Shown one piece after another: positions 1 to 10,207 of a stretch of DNA of 64,000 bases. Origin of the DNA: Apoderus coryli (taxonomy: Eukaryota > Arthropoda > Insecta > Coleoptera > Attelabidae); contig OU452216.1 of assembly GCA_911728435.2 (NCBI GenBank), forward strand, positions 1,419,981 to 1,483,980, read 5' to 3'. The notes beneath the pieces are model-generated. The model was not told the origin of the DNA. It was given only the letters and a program-made list of their open reading frames with translations, and did no database searches. Made by a program: the position numbers and the translations under genes. The stretch's first letter is position 1. Every line of letters begins with the position of its first letter.

Positions 1-975
1 TTTCTTTAGATTTCAAATCAAGATTTTTTGAAAGTTAAACTATAAGCTCAAATTTATATACAGGGTGAATCAAAAATGTATTTCTTTATTTTGTTAAGGT
101 GAAATAGTATTGTTTTGAATAACTTTTTGATTTCTTTAGATTTCAAATCAAGATTTCTTTGAAAGTTAAACTATAAGCTCAAATTTATATACAGGGTGAA
201 TCAAAAATGTATTTCTTTATTTTGTTAAGGTGAAATATTTTGAATAACTTTTTGATTTCTTTAGATTTCAAATCAAGATTTTTTGAAAGTTAAACTATAA
301 GCTCAAATTTATATACAGGGTGAATCAAAAATGTATTTCTTTATTTTGTTAAGGTGAAATAGTATTGTTTTGAATAACTTTTTGATTTCTTTAGATTTCA
401 AATCAAGATTTCTTTGAAAGTTAAACTATAAGCTCAAATTTATATACAGGGTGAATCAAAAATGTATTTCTTTATTTTGTTAAGGTGAAATATTTTGAAT
501 AACTTTTTGATTTCTTTAGATTTCAAATCAAGATTTTTTGAAAGTTAAACTATAAGCTCAAATTTATATACAGGGTGAATCAAAAATGTATTTCTTTATT
601 TTGTTAAGGTGAAATATTTTGAATAACTTTTTGATTTCTTTAGATTTCAAATCAAGATTTTTTGAAAGTTAAACTATAAGCTCAAATTTATATACAGGGT
701 GAATCAAAAATGTATTTCTTTATTTTGTTAAGGTGAAATAGTATTGTTTTGAATAACTTTTTGATTTCTTTAGATTTCAAATCAAGATTTCTTTGAAAGT
801 TAAACTATAAGCTCAAATTTATATACAGGGTGAATCAAAAATGTATTTCTTTATTTTGTTAAGGTGAAATAGTAATATTTTGAATAATTTTTTGATTTCT
901 TTGGGTTTCAATTCAAGATTTCTTTGAAAGTTAAACTATATGCTCCTAGAGGTTTTCTACGGGGTAACTCAAAAA
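1..975 (+). repeat. Minisatellite array, alpha type (unit 1)
   Basis: Seven copies of a unit marked by ACAGGGTGAATCAAAAATG start at 61, 192, 316, 447, 571, 695 and 826. Spacings are 131 or 124 bp. The difference is a 7-nt indel (AGTATTG) after GTGAAAT plus small T-run changes. The last unit is diverged (GGGTTTCAATTCAAG, then CTACGGGGTAACTC) and this diverged end unit is kept at the 3' end of all arrays. Confidence 0.95.
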
Positions 976-1251
976 TGTTTCTATTTATTTTCAATAATAG
1001 ATAGAAACATTTTCAGATTTTCAGCTCTGGCAATACTTTTTTTTAATTAATTTTTGAATTATTTTTTTTTGAAATTTTTTTTTTTAAATTTTTTTTTTTG
1101 AAATTTTTTTTTTAAATTTTTTTTTTTTAATTTTTTTTTAATAATAGAAACATTTTTTTCCTTGAAATTTTTTTTTTTTGATTTTTTTTTTCATTTTTTT
1201 TGCCACCCTCAATGACTTTTTTTATAGATAAAACTACCACACAACGACTGG

Positions 1252-1270
1252 GAAATCCCGCAGGGATTTC
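1252..1270. other. 3' subterminal hairpin, loop GCA (unit 1)
   Basis: Perfect 8-bp stem GAAATCCC/GGGATTTC closing on a GCA loop, 5 nt before the junction with the next unit. The stem is invariant in all ten 3' ends seen in the window. Confidence 0.85.
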
Positions 1271-1349
1271 TTGTTAATATATAATAACGAGTGATCTTCG
1301 CGTTTCTTTCTAAAATTGGCAAAAAAAGACCCAATTTAAAGCCACTAAG

Positions 1350-1380
1350 GCTGCAGTTTCGCCGAAGGCGAAACTGCAGC
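1350..1380. other. 5' head hairpin, 14-bp stem, loop GAA (unit 2)
   Basis: The left arm GCTGCAGTTTCGCC pairs perfectly with the right arm across a GAA loop (1364-1366). This is the longest head hairpin in the window. The inner CGCC-GAA-GGCG is shared with the other heads. Confidence 0.85.
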
Positions 1381-2156
1381 GCTGCCTATTATAGAAAATT
1401 TCCTTTTTGCAGAATAGCATAGGCTATATATCAAAGCTGATTGAATGCATTAAAATTATGTATTCTATTAATATATTTAGATCTACAAAACCGAAATTAA
1501 AGTGCGAGAAGGAGGTGAATAACTTTTTCTACGAGGAAATTCAAGAAAATAACAGCACAAAACTGCAAAAAATGCTACTACTAAATCAATAAATTTACCT
1601 TATTGTAACATCCACAAATACAATAAAAGCATTTTGATTTATACTAGGCACTGTTCTAAATACGGGAGTGCACTTTTACGGTATGATACGGCCCTTTATT
1701 ACATTTTCAATTGTAAACTAAAAATGTTGGAAATTCTTCCGAGACTTTGTACATCAATAACCTAGAAAAATTGCGAAAATCGCGGTTGCCACACTTTATT
1801 TGAACACTTTCATCATACACATATTCCTCATAGTTTCACGCAATATATTTACACATGGAATATGATTAGATACTTAATTTTACAACAAATTTAATTTACG
1901 CAACTCCCACAATAATATAACAAATATTAAAACATTATTTTATGTAAAAAAACTAATAATTTATACTTATTTTTATTTTACTGCTATTCACATGAACTAA
2001 ATCTGGCAGAGTAGTAAAATTTATTCCCACCAGAAAGGTTACAATTTCAATTAATAATGCAAAAAAGTTCAATGACCCGTGAAGTGGGAGGAGTTGAGTA
2101 TGTGCAGACAGGCTACAACCCAAACCAATCAATGACCTTTATTTAATATCTTATGC

Positions 2157-2201
2157 TTATGCAACCTCCAACACATCATTATGGTATTTACGGTTGCATA
2201 A
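2157..2201. other. Body stem-loop, TTATGCAACC arms (five copies)
   Basis: A perfect 10-bp inverted repeat TTATGCAACC/GGTTGCATAA with a 25-nt loop sits 60-130 bp before the minisatellite. Further copies with the same arms and loop length are at 6287-6331, 10061-10105, 14358-14402 and 50350-50394. It occurs in both class I and class II bodies, so it is a module shared by otherwise different bodies. Function unknown. Confidence 0.75.
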
Positions 2202-2261
2202 CCTCAGCGATAGGTGACTTTATTTTCTTTAAAAGAGAAATTTTTAGCATAGGCTTTAAAT

Positions 2262-3853
2262 TTATATACAGGGTGAATCAAAAATGTATTTCTTTATTTT
2301 GTTATGGTCGAAAAAGTTATATTTTGAATAATTTTTTGATTTCTTTAGATTTCAAATTAAGTTTTCTGTGAAAGTTAAACTATAGGGTCAAATATATATA
2401 CAGGGTGAATCAAAAATGTATTTCTTTATTTTGTTATGGTCGAAAAAGTTATATTTTGAATAATTTTTTGATTTCTTTAGATTTCAAATTAAGTTTTCTG
2501 TGAAAGTTAAACTATAGGGTCAAATATATATACAGGGTGAATCACAAATGTATTTCTTTATTTTGTTATGGTCAAAAAAGTTATATTTTGAATAATTTTT
2601 TGATTTCTTTAGATTTCAAATTAAGTTTTCTGTGAAAGTTAAACTATAGGGTCAAATATATATACAGGGTGAATCACAAATGTATTTCTTTATTTTGTTA
2701 TGGTCAAAAAAGTTATATTTTGAATAATTTTTTGATTTCTTTAGATTTCAAATTAAGTTTTCTGTGAAAGTTAAACTATAGGGTCAAATATATATACAGG
2801 GTGAATCACAAATGTATTTCTTTATTTTGTTATGGTCAAAAAAGTTATATTTTGAATAATTTTTTGATTTCTTTAGATTTCAAATTAAGTTTTCTGTGAA
2901 AGTTAAACTATAGGGTCAAATATATATACAGGGTGAATCACAAATGTATTTCTTTATTTTGTTATGGTCGAAAAAGTTATATTTTGAATAATTTTTTGAT
3001 TTCTTTAGATTTCAAATTAAGTTTTCTGTGAAAGTTAAACTATAGGGTCAAATATATATACAGGGTGAATCACAAATGTATTGGTTTATTTTGTTATGGT
3101 CAAAAAAGTTATATTTTGAATAATTTTTTGATTTCTTTAGATTTCAAATTAAGTTTTCTGTGAAAGTTAAACTATAGGGTCAAATATATATACAGGGTGA
3201 ATCACAAATGTATTTCTTTATTTTGTTATGGTCAAAAAAGTTATATTTTGAATAATTTTTTGATTTCTTTAGATTTCAAATTAAGTTTTCTGTGAAAGTT
3301 AAACTATAGGGTCAAATATATATACAGGGTGAATCACAAATGTATTGCTTTATTTTGTTAAGGTGAAATATTTTGAATAACTTTTTGATTTCTTTAGATT
3401 TCAAATCAAGATTTTTTGAAAGTTAAACTATAAGCTCAAATTTATATACAGGGTGAATCAAAAATTTATTTCTTTATTTTGTTAAGGTGAAGTAGTAATA
3501 TTTTGAATAACTTTTTGATTTCTTTAGATTTAAAATCAAGATTTTTTGAAAGTTAAACTATAAGCTCAAATTTATATACAGGGTGAATCAAAAATGTATT
3601 TCTTTATTTTGTTAAGGTGAAATATTTTGAATAACTTTTTGATTTCTTTAGATTTCAAATCAAGATTTCTTTGAAAGTTAAACTATAAGCTCAAATTTAT
3701 ATACAGGGTGAATCAAAAATGTATTTCTTTATTTTGTTAAGGTGAAATAGTAATATTTTGAATAATTTTTTGATTTCTTTGGGTTTCAATTCAAGATTTC
3801 TTTGAAAGTTAAACTATATGCTCCTAGAGGTTTTCTACGGGGTAACTCAAAAA
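2262..3853 (+). repeat. Minisatellite array, beta then alpha (unit 2)
   Basis: About nine beta units of 132 bp come first (GTTATGGTCAAAAAAGTTATATT core, TTAAGTTTTCTGTG, CTATAGGGTC). Several alpha units follow (GTTAAGGTGAAAT, ATCAAGATTTTTTG), then the standard diverged end unit. Beta copies are almost identical to each other, so homogenisation is recent and block-wise. Confidence 0.95.
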
Positions 3854-4145
3854 TGTTTCTATTTATTTTCAATAATAGATAGAAACATTTTCAGATTTTC
3901 AGCTCTGGCAATACTTTTTTTTAATTAATTTTTGAATTATTTTTTTTTAAAATTTTTTTTTTTTAATTTTTTTTTTTGAAATTTTTTTTTTTTAAATTTT
4001 TTTTTTTAAATTTTTTTTTTTAAATTTTTTTTTAATAATAGAAACATTTTTTTCCTTGAAATTTTTTTTTTTTGATTTTTTTTTTCATTTTTTTTGCCAC
4101 CCTCAATGACTTTTTTTATAGATAAAACTACCACACAACGACTGG

Positions 4146-4164
4146 GAAATCCCGCAGGGATTTC
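4146..4164. other. 3' subterminal hairpin, loop GCA (unit 2)
   Basis: Stem GAAATCCC/GGGATTTC, loop GCA, then TTGTT (4165-4169) and the next head. Confidence 0.85.
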
Positions 4165-4231
4165 TTGTTTAATATTAATAACGGGTGATGTTCGCGTTTC
4201 TTTCTAAAATTGGCAAAAAAAGACCCATTTT

Positions 4232-4268
4232 GGAGCCACTAAGGCTCCAGTTTCGCCGAAGGCGAAAC
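4232..4268. other. 5' head hairpin pair, second loop GAA (unit 3)
   Basis: The first hairpin is GGAGCC-ACTAA-GGCTCC (4232-4248). The second is GTTTCGCC-GAA-GGCGAAAC (4250-4268), a perfect 8-bp stem. They lie 1 nt apart. Confidence 0.85.
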
Positions 4269-4351
4269 CGCAGCGCTGCCTATAATAGAAAATTTCCTTT
4301 TTGCACAACTGCAACAGCTACTTTTCAAAGCTGATTGAATGCATTAAAATT

Positions 4352-4666
4352 ATGTATTCTATTAATATATTTAGATCTACAAAACCGAAATTAAAGTGCG
4401 AGAAGGAGGTGAATAACTTTTTCTACGAGAAAATTCAAGAAAACAACAAGCACAAAACTGCAAAAAATGCTACTACTAAATCAATAAATTTACCTTATTG
4501 TAACATTCACAAATACAATAAAAGCATTTTGATTTATACTAGGCACTGTTCTAAATACGGGAGTGCACTTTTACGGTATGGTACGGCCCTTTATTACATT
4601 TTTAATTGTAAACTAAAAATGTTGAAAAATCTTCCGAGACTTCGTACATTCATCAATCTGACATAA
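4352..4666 (+). CDS. Conserved small ORF of the repeat element (104 aa), doubtful
   Basis: ATG-started frame of 104 codons just inside the head, containing KCEKEVNNFFYE. The same length and frame occur in units 3, 4, 9, 10 and 11. Between head types the first 16 residues differ by substitutions without indels (MYSINIF versus MYFNHLY), which is what a coding region would show. Against this, differences among copies are mostly amino-acid-changing, units 2 and 5 are frameshifted, and unit 7 has a stop at the equivalent place. No domain, signal peptide or membrane segment is recognised. It may be chance or a relic. Confidence 0.2.
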   Translation: MYSINIFRSTKPKLKCEKEVNNFFYEKIQENNKHKTAKNATTKSINLPYCNIHKYNKSILIYTRHCSKYGSALLRYGTALYYIFNCKLKMLKNLPRLRTFINLT

Positions 4667-6434
4667 GTTATTGTTATGTATTGTTGTAACCTGACGTCTT
4701 CTGGTACCGATTCAGTTCTGTCATTACTGTTTTTGAGTTCTGTCATTACTGTTTTTGTTACAAAAACTTTCAATGAAACTAAATATAGATATGTGATTAT
4801 AATAAGAAGCCATATACACCTATAATAAGTATCCATATAAATAGAAGGAATAAAAAACTACCTATAGTAAAATTAAACTGCCACTCATAAACTTTCGCAT
4901 AGAATAACAACAATGAACACAAATTATGAGTAAACATTGCACAGTAAGTATTGTACATAAATTCTTTATTTTAGGCTACTAACTAGGTACCTACTACCAT
5001 CGAAAATATACTACGACTACGATTTTTATATCTACGGTGCTACTACTACACAATGTAATACATTCGTTGTTGCTATTACCTACCTATATTATGATCAAAA
5101 CAACAACATCTAATTACAGTGAAATCGTACCTTTTGCAAACACAGACATAGGTAGAATACCTAATAAATGTAACTACCTACTTCAAATACGTAATGAAGG
5201 TTATATTAAACAACAAAGTGATAGAAACAGAAATATACCTATGCAAGTAAGTACCGATTCAGTTCTGTCATTACTGTTTTTGTTAATTCCAAGTAGTAGG
5301 TATACTAAAAACTTTCAATGAAACTAAATATAGATATGTGATTTTGTAGCGATATTAAATAAGTATTAATAGGTATCCATTATAAATAGAAGTAAGGAAT
5401 AAAAAACTACCTATAGTAAAATTAAACTGCTACTTATTTATCTTATACCTAGAAAATCACGTACCTATAACTACACTTACTTGCTGAATGTTTTTATTTC
5501 AAAATACACAATAATTAAAATTTCTTAAACTACAAATACAACACAGTTTTGTGTTAGGTGCATAGATAATTTAACTATATAAATAAACTAAATTTGGACT
5601 ACGCGCGACATCATCACACACATTTTAAAAACATTGGTATATTAATAGGTATAACCTACACACACTGAAAATATTATAATAAACCGAACGAAATTTCATA
5701 ATTTTTAAACACCAAATCATGATTTTGTTTATGTCGCCTGAGCAGAGCTTCGTTGGTCACTTTATAGTCCACATAATTTTAACAAACGGCTGTATGTCCA
5801 CATTTTGAACGCCTATTTTGTTGATAGTGTCAGTTTGGGTTAGGTATTAACAATTTCTCACTAAAATTACTTCAAATATACAATGGCATATTCTAAATTT
5901 ACTACAAATACTTTTAATAACCATTTTATAACAATACAATTTAACATGTTGATAGGAATTGAAAACTGTTAGGCTATTAATGTACACAAATAAAACCAAA
6001 TTATGACGTGACCTAGAAGTGTCAACCAAACAAAAATAAGTGACACTAACGTCAGAAAAAAATTCTGCCAAATTATGACGTGAAACTAGAGGTGCAACTA
6101 TATTGGAATTTGTCGATTTATTTTGAAAGCCATTTTCATGACTATATTCTTAGAAAAGCATATAGGACATGCAATTTCGTATATTTTTAATAACAATCCT
6201 ATAAAAAGACTAACGTAAATTGCATTGAACAAGTATTAATCTTTAAATCTCATTTCAATCAATGACCTTTATTTAATATCTTATGCTTATGCAACCTCCA
6301 ACACATCATTATGGTATTTACGGTTGCATAACCTCTTCTATGGAATAAGACACTTTTCGATGCTCTTCAATTTTGTCTAAAGTAGATTGCAATCGAAAAA
6401 CTTTTAAATCTTTAGAAATTTTTAACGAACACTT

Positions 6435-7625
6435 TAAATTTATATACAGGGTGAATCAAAAATGTATTTCTTTATTTTGTTAAGGTGAAATAGTATTGTT
6501 TTGAATAACTTTTTGATTTCTTTAGATTTCAAATCAAGATTTTTTTTAAAGTTAAACTATAAGCTCAAATTTATATACAGGGTGAATCAAAAATGTATTT
6601 CTTTATTTTGTTAAGCTGAAATAGTATTGTTTTGAATAACTTTTTGATTTCTTTAGATTTCAAATCAAGATTTTTTGAAAGTTAAACTATAAGCTCAAAT
6701 TTATATACAGGGTGAATCAAAAATGTATTTCTTTATTTTGTTAAGGTGAAATAGTATTGTTTTGAATAACTTTTTGATTTCTTTAGATTTCAAATCAAGA
6801 TTTTTTGAAAGTTAAACTATAAGCTCAAATTTATATACAGGGTGAATCAAAAATGTATTTCTTTATTTTGTTAAGGTGAAATATTTTGAATAACTTTTTG
6901 ATTTCTTTAGATTTCAAATCAAGATTTTTTGAAAGTTAAACTATAAGCTCAAATTTATATACAGGGTGAATCAAAAATGTATTTCTTTATTTTGTTAAGG
7001 TGAAATAGTATTGTTTTGAATAACTTTTTGATTTCTTTAGATTTCAAATCAAGATTTTTTGAAAGTTAAACTATAAGCTCAAATTTATATACAGGGTGAA
7101 TCAAAAATGTATTTCTTTATTTTGTTAAGGTGAAATAGTATTGTTTTGAATAACTTTTTGATTTCTTTAGATTTCAAATCAAGATTTTTTGAAAGTTAAA
7201 CTATAAGCTCAAATTTATATACAGGGTGAATCAAAAATGTATTTCTTTATTTTGTTAAGGTGAAATATTTTGAATAACTTTTTGATTTCTTTAGATTTCA
7301 AATCAAGATTTTTTGAAAGTTAAACTATAAGCTCAAATTTATATACAGGGTGAATCAAAAATGTATTTCTTTATTTTGTTAAGGTGAAATAGTATTGTTT
7401 TGAATAACTTTTTGATTTCTTTAGATTTCAAATCAAGATTTCTTTGAAAGTTAAACTATAAGCTCAAATTTATATACAGGGTGAATCAAAAATGTATTTC
7501 TTTATTTTGTTAAGGCGAAATAGTAATATTTGGAATAATTTTTTGATTTCTTTGGGTTTCAATTCAATATTTCTTTGAAAGTTAAACTATATGCTCCTAG
7601 AGGTTTTCTACGGGGTAACTCAAAA
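6435..7625 (+). repeat. Minisatellite array, alpha type (unit 3)
   Basis: About nine alpha units of 124 or 131 bp. Private variants include GTTAAGCTG in the second unit and AAGGCG, ATTTGGAATAA and TTCAATATTTC at the 3' end. All four recur in unit 11, 44 kb away. Confidence 0.95.
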
Positions 7626-7919
7626 ATGTTTCTATTTATTTTCAATAATAGATAGAAACATTTTCAGATTTTCAGCTCTGGCAATACTTTTTTTTAATTA
7701 ATTTTTGAATTATTTTTTTTTTTAATTTTTTTTTTTTAATTTTTTTTTTTGAAATTTTTTTTTTTGAAATTTTTTTTTTTAAATTTTTTTTTTTAATTTT
7801 TTTTTAATAATAGAAACATTTTTTTCCTTGAAATTTTTTTTTTTTTTGATTTTTTTTTTCATTTTTTTTGCCACCCTCAATGACTTTTTTTATAGATAAA
7901 ACTACCACACAACGACTGG

Positions 7920-7938
7920 GAAATCCCGCAGGGATTTC
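7920..7938. other. 3' subterminal hairpin, loop GCA (unit 3)
   Basis: Stem GAAATCCC/GGGATTTC, loop GCA, followed by TTGTT at 7939-7943. Confidence 0.85.
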
Positions 7939-8005
7939 TTGTTTAATATTAATAACGGGTGATGTTCGCGTTTCTTTCTAAAATTGGCAAAAAAAGACCC
8001 ATTTT

Positions 8006-8042
8006 GGAGCCACTAAGGCTCCAGTTTCGCCGAAGGCGAAAC
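8006..8042. other. 5' head hairpin pair, second loop GAA (unit 4)
   Basis: Same as unit 3: GGAGCC/GGCTCC, then GTTTCGCC-GAA-GGCGAAAC at 8024-8042. Confidence 0.85.
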
Positions 8043-8125
8043 CGCAGCGCTGCCTATAATAGAAAATTTCCTTTTTGCACAACTGCAACAGCTACTTTTC
8101 AAAGCTGATTGAATGCATTAAAATT

Positions 8126-8440
8126 ATGTATTCTATTAATATATTTAGATCTACAAAACCGAAATTAAAGTGCGAGAAGGAGGTGAATAACTTTTTCTAC
8201 GAGAAAATTCAAGAAAACAACAAGCACAAAACTGCAAAAAATGCTACTACTAAATCAATAAATTTACCTTATTGTAACATCCACACATACAACAAAAGCA
8301 TTTTGATTTATACTAGGCACTGTTCTAAACACGGCAGTGCACTTTTACGGTATGGTACGGCCCTTTATTACATTTTTAATTGTAAACTAAAAATGTTGAA
8401 AAATCTTCCGAGACTTCGTACATTCATCAATCTGACATAA
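8126..8440 (+). CDS. Conserved small ORF of the repeat element (104 aa), doubtful
   Basis: Unit 4 copy of the small ORF. It differs from unit 3 by two amino acid changes (K to T and Y to H, both from single-base substitutions) and no clear excess of silent changes, which argues against purifying selection. Confidence 0.2.
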   Translation: MYSINIFRSTKPKLKCEKEVNNFFYEKIQENNKHKTAKNATTKSINLPYCNIHTYNKSILIYTRHCSKHGSALLRYGTALYYIFNCKLKMLKNLPRLRTFINLT

Positions 8441-10207
8441 GTTATTGTTATGTATTGTTGTAACCTGACGTCTTCTGGTACCGATTCAGTTCTGTCATTA
8501 CTGTTTTTGAGTTCTGTCATTACTGTTTTTGTTACAAAAACTTTCAATGAAACTAAATATAGATATGTGATTATAATAAGAAGCCATATACACCTATAAT
8601 AAGTATCCATATAAATAGAAGGAATAAAAAACTACCTATAGTAAAATTAAACTGCCACTCATAAACTTTCGCAGAGAATAACAACAATGAACACAAATTA
8701 TGAGTAAACATTGCACAGTAAGTATTGTACATAAATTCTTTATTTTAGGCTACTAACTAGGTACCTACTACCATCGAAAATATACTACGACTACGATTTT
8801 TATATCTACGGTGCTACTACTACACAATGTAATACATTCGTTGTTGCTATTACCTACCTATATTATGATCAAAACAACAACATCTAATTACAGTGAAATC
8901 GTACCTTTTGCAAACACAGACATAGGTAGAATACCTAATAAATGTAACTACCTACTTCAAATACGTAATGAAGGTTATATTAAACAACAAAGTGATAGAA
9001 ACAGAAATATACCTATGCAAGTAAGTACCGATTCAGTTCTGTCATTACTGTTTTTGTTAATTCCAAGTAGTAGGTATACTAAAAACTTTCAATGAAACTA
9101 AATATAGATATGTGATTTTGTAGCGATATTAAATAAGTATTAATAGGTATCCATTATAAATAGAAGTAAGGAATAAAAAACTACCTATAGTAAAATTAAA
9201 CTGCTACTTATTTATCTTATACCTAGAAAATCACGTACCTATAACTACACTTACTTGCTGAATGTTTTTATTTCAAAATACACAATAATTAAAATTTCTT
9301 AAACTACAAATACAACACAGTTTTGTGTTAGGTGCATAGATAATTTAACTATATAAATAAACTAAATTTGGACTACGCGCGACATCATCACACACATTTT
9401 AAAAACATTGGTATATTAATAGGTATAACCTACACACACTGAAAATATTATAATAAACCGAACGAAATTTCATAATTTTTAAACACCAAATCATGATTTT
9501 GTTTATGTCGCCTGAGCAGAGCTTCGTTGGTCACTTTATAGTCCACATAATTTTAACAAACGGCTGTATGTCCACATTTTGAACGCCTATTTTGTTGATA
9601 GTGTCAGTTTGGGTTAGGTATTAACAATTTCTCACTAAAATTACTTCAAATATACAATGGCATATTCTAAATTTACTACAAATACTTTTAATAACCATTT
9701 TATAACAATACAATTTAACATGTTGATAGGAATTGAAAACTGTTAGGCTATTAATGTACACAAATAAAACCAAATTATGACGTGACCTAGAAGTGTCAAC
9801 CAAACAAAAATAAGTGACACTAACGTCAGAAAAAAATTCTGCCAAATTATGACGTGAAACTAGAGGTGCAACTATATTGGAATTTGTCGATTTATTTTGA
9901 AAGCCATTTTCATGACTATATTCTTAGAAAAGCATATAGGACATGCAATTTCGTATATTTTTAATAACAATCCTATAAAAAGACTAACGTAAATTGCATT
10001 GAACAAGTATTAATCTTTAAATCTCATTTCAATCAATGACCTTTATTTAATATCTTATGCTTATGCAACCTCCAACACATCATTATGGTATTTACGGTTG
10101 CATAACCTCTTCTATGGAATAAGACACTTTTCGATGCTCTTCAATTTTGTCTAAAGTAGATTGCAATCGAAAAACTTTTAAATCTTTAGAAATTTTTAAC
10201 GTACACT

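Larger units (their letters stand above)
1..1275 (+). mobile_element. Tandem repeat element, unit 1 (5' part outside window)
   Basis: Only the 3' part of this unit is in the window. It has a minisatellite array (1-975), a block beginning GATAGAAACATTTTCAG, T runs broken by AA/GAA (about 1041-1202), a constant tail starting GCCACCCTCAATGAC, the 3' hairpin (1252-1270) and TTGTT (1271-1275). The same order of parts ends every other unit. The Helentron/HINE class is inferred from layout only: minisatellite core, subterminal hairpins, no coding capacity and head-to-tail tandem. Confidence 0.7.
1276..4169 (+). mobile_element. Tandem repeat element, unit 2 (short body class I)
   Basis: Head begins AATATATAATAACGAG directly after the TTGTT of unit 1. 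It has the long 5' hairpin at 1350-1380 and a class I body (about 1380-2260) ending in a TTATGCAACC stem-loop (2157-2201). Then follow a beta plus alpha minisatellite, T runs (about 3912-4095) and the 3' hairpin at 4146-4164. An AUG-started frame at 1458-1592 is the small ORF seen at 104 codons in other units, here frameshifted by a 1-nt deletion. No selfish-element enzyme is encoded. Confidence 0.75.
4170..7943 (+). mobile_element. Tandem repeat element, unit 3 (class II body)
   Basis: 3774 bp. Head TAATATTAATAACGGG, 5' hairpin 4250-4268, class II body to about 6430 ending in a TTATGCAACC stem-loop, alpha minisatellite (6435-7625), T runs (about 7687-7870), 3' hairpin 7920-7938. The head and body are almost identical to those of unit 4 (a handful of substitutions over 2.2 kb), so the two arose by very recent duplication. 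Small frames in the body (5037-5321 plus, 5847-6071 minus) recur only because the DNA is duplicated. Confidence 0.8.

Noticed and set aside
1..975. CRISPR-like regular repeats
   Set aside because: Units of 124-132 bp are contiguous with no unique spacers. This is a minisatellite.
1510..1525. AAGGAGGTG, a perfect bacterial Shine-Dalgarno sequence, in every head
   Set aside because: Everything else in the window is eukaryotic and no start codon is suitably placed. Chance within a repeated sequence.
4594..4836. 80-residue minus frame overlapping the 104-codon ORF, repeated at 8368-8610
   Set aside because: Shadow frame in duplicated DNA, no recognisable content.
5037..5321. 94-residue plus frame repeated at 8811 and 49139
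   Set aside because: Same reason; the unit 11 version has a deletion near its start and its composition is that of the surrounding non-coding DNA.
5847..6071. 74-residue minus frame repeated at 9621-9845, 43339-43551 and 49907-50134
   Set aside because: Conserved only because the bodies are near-identical copies. No motif, and length changes with single indels.
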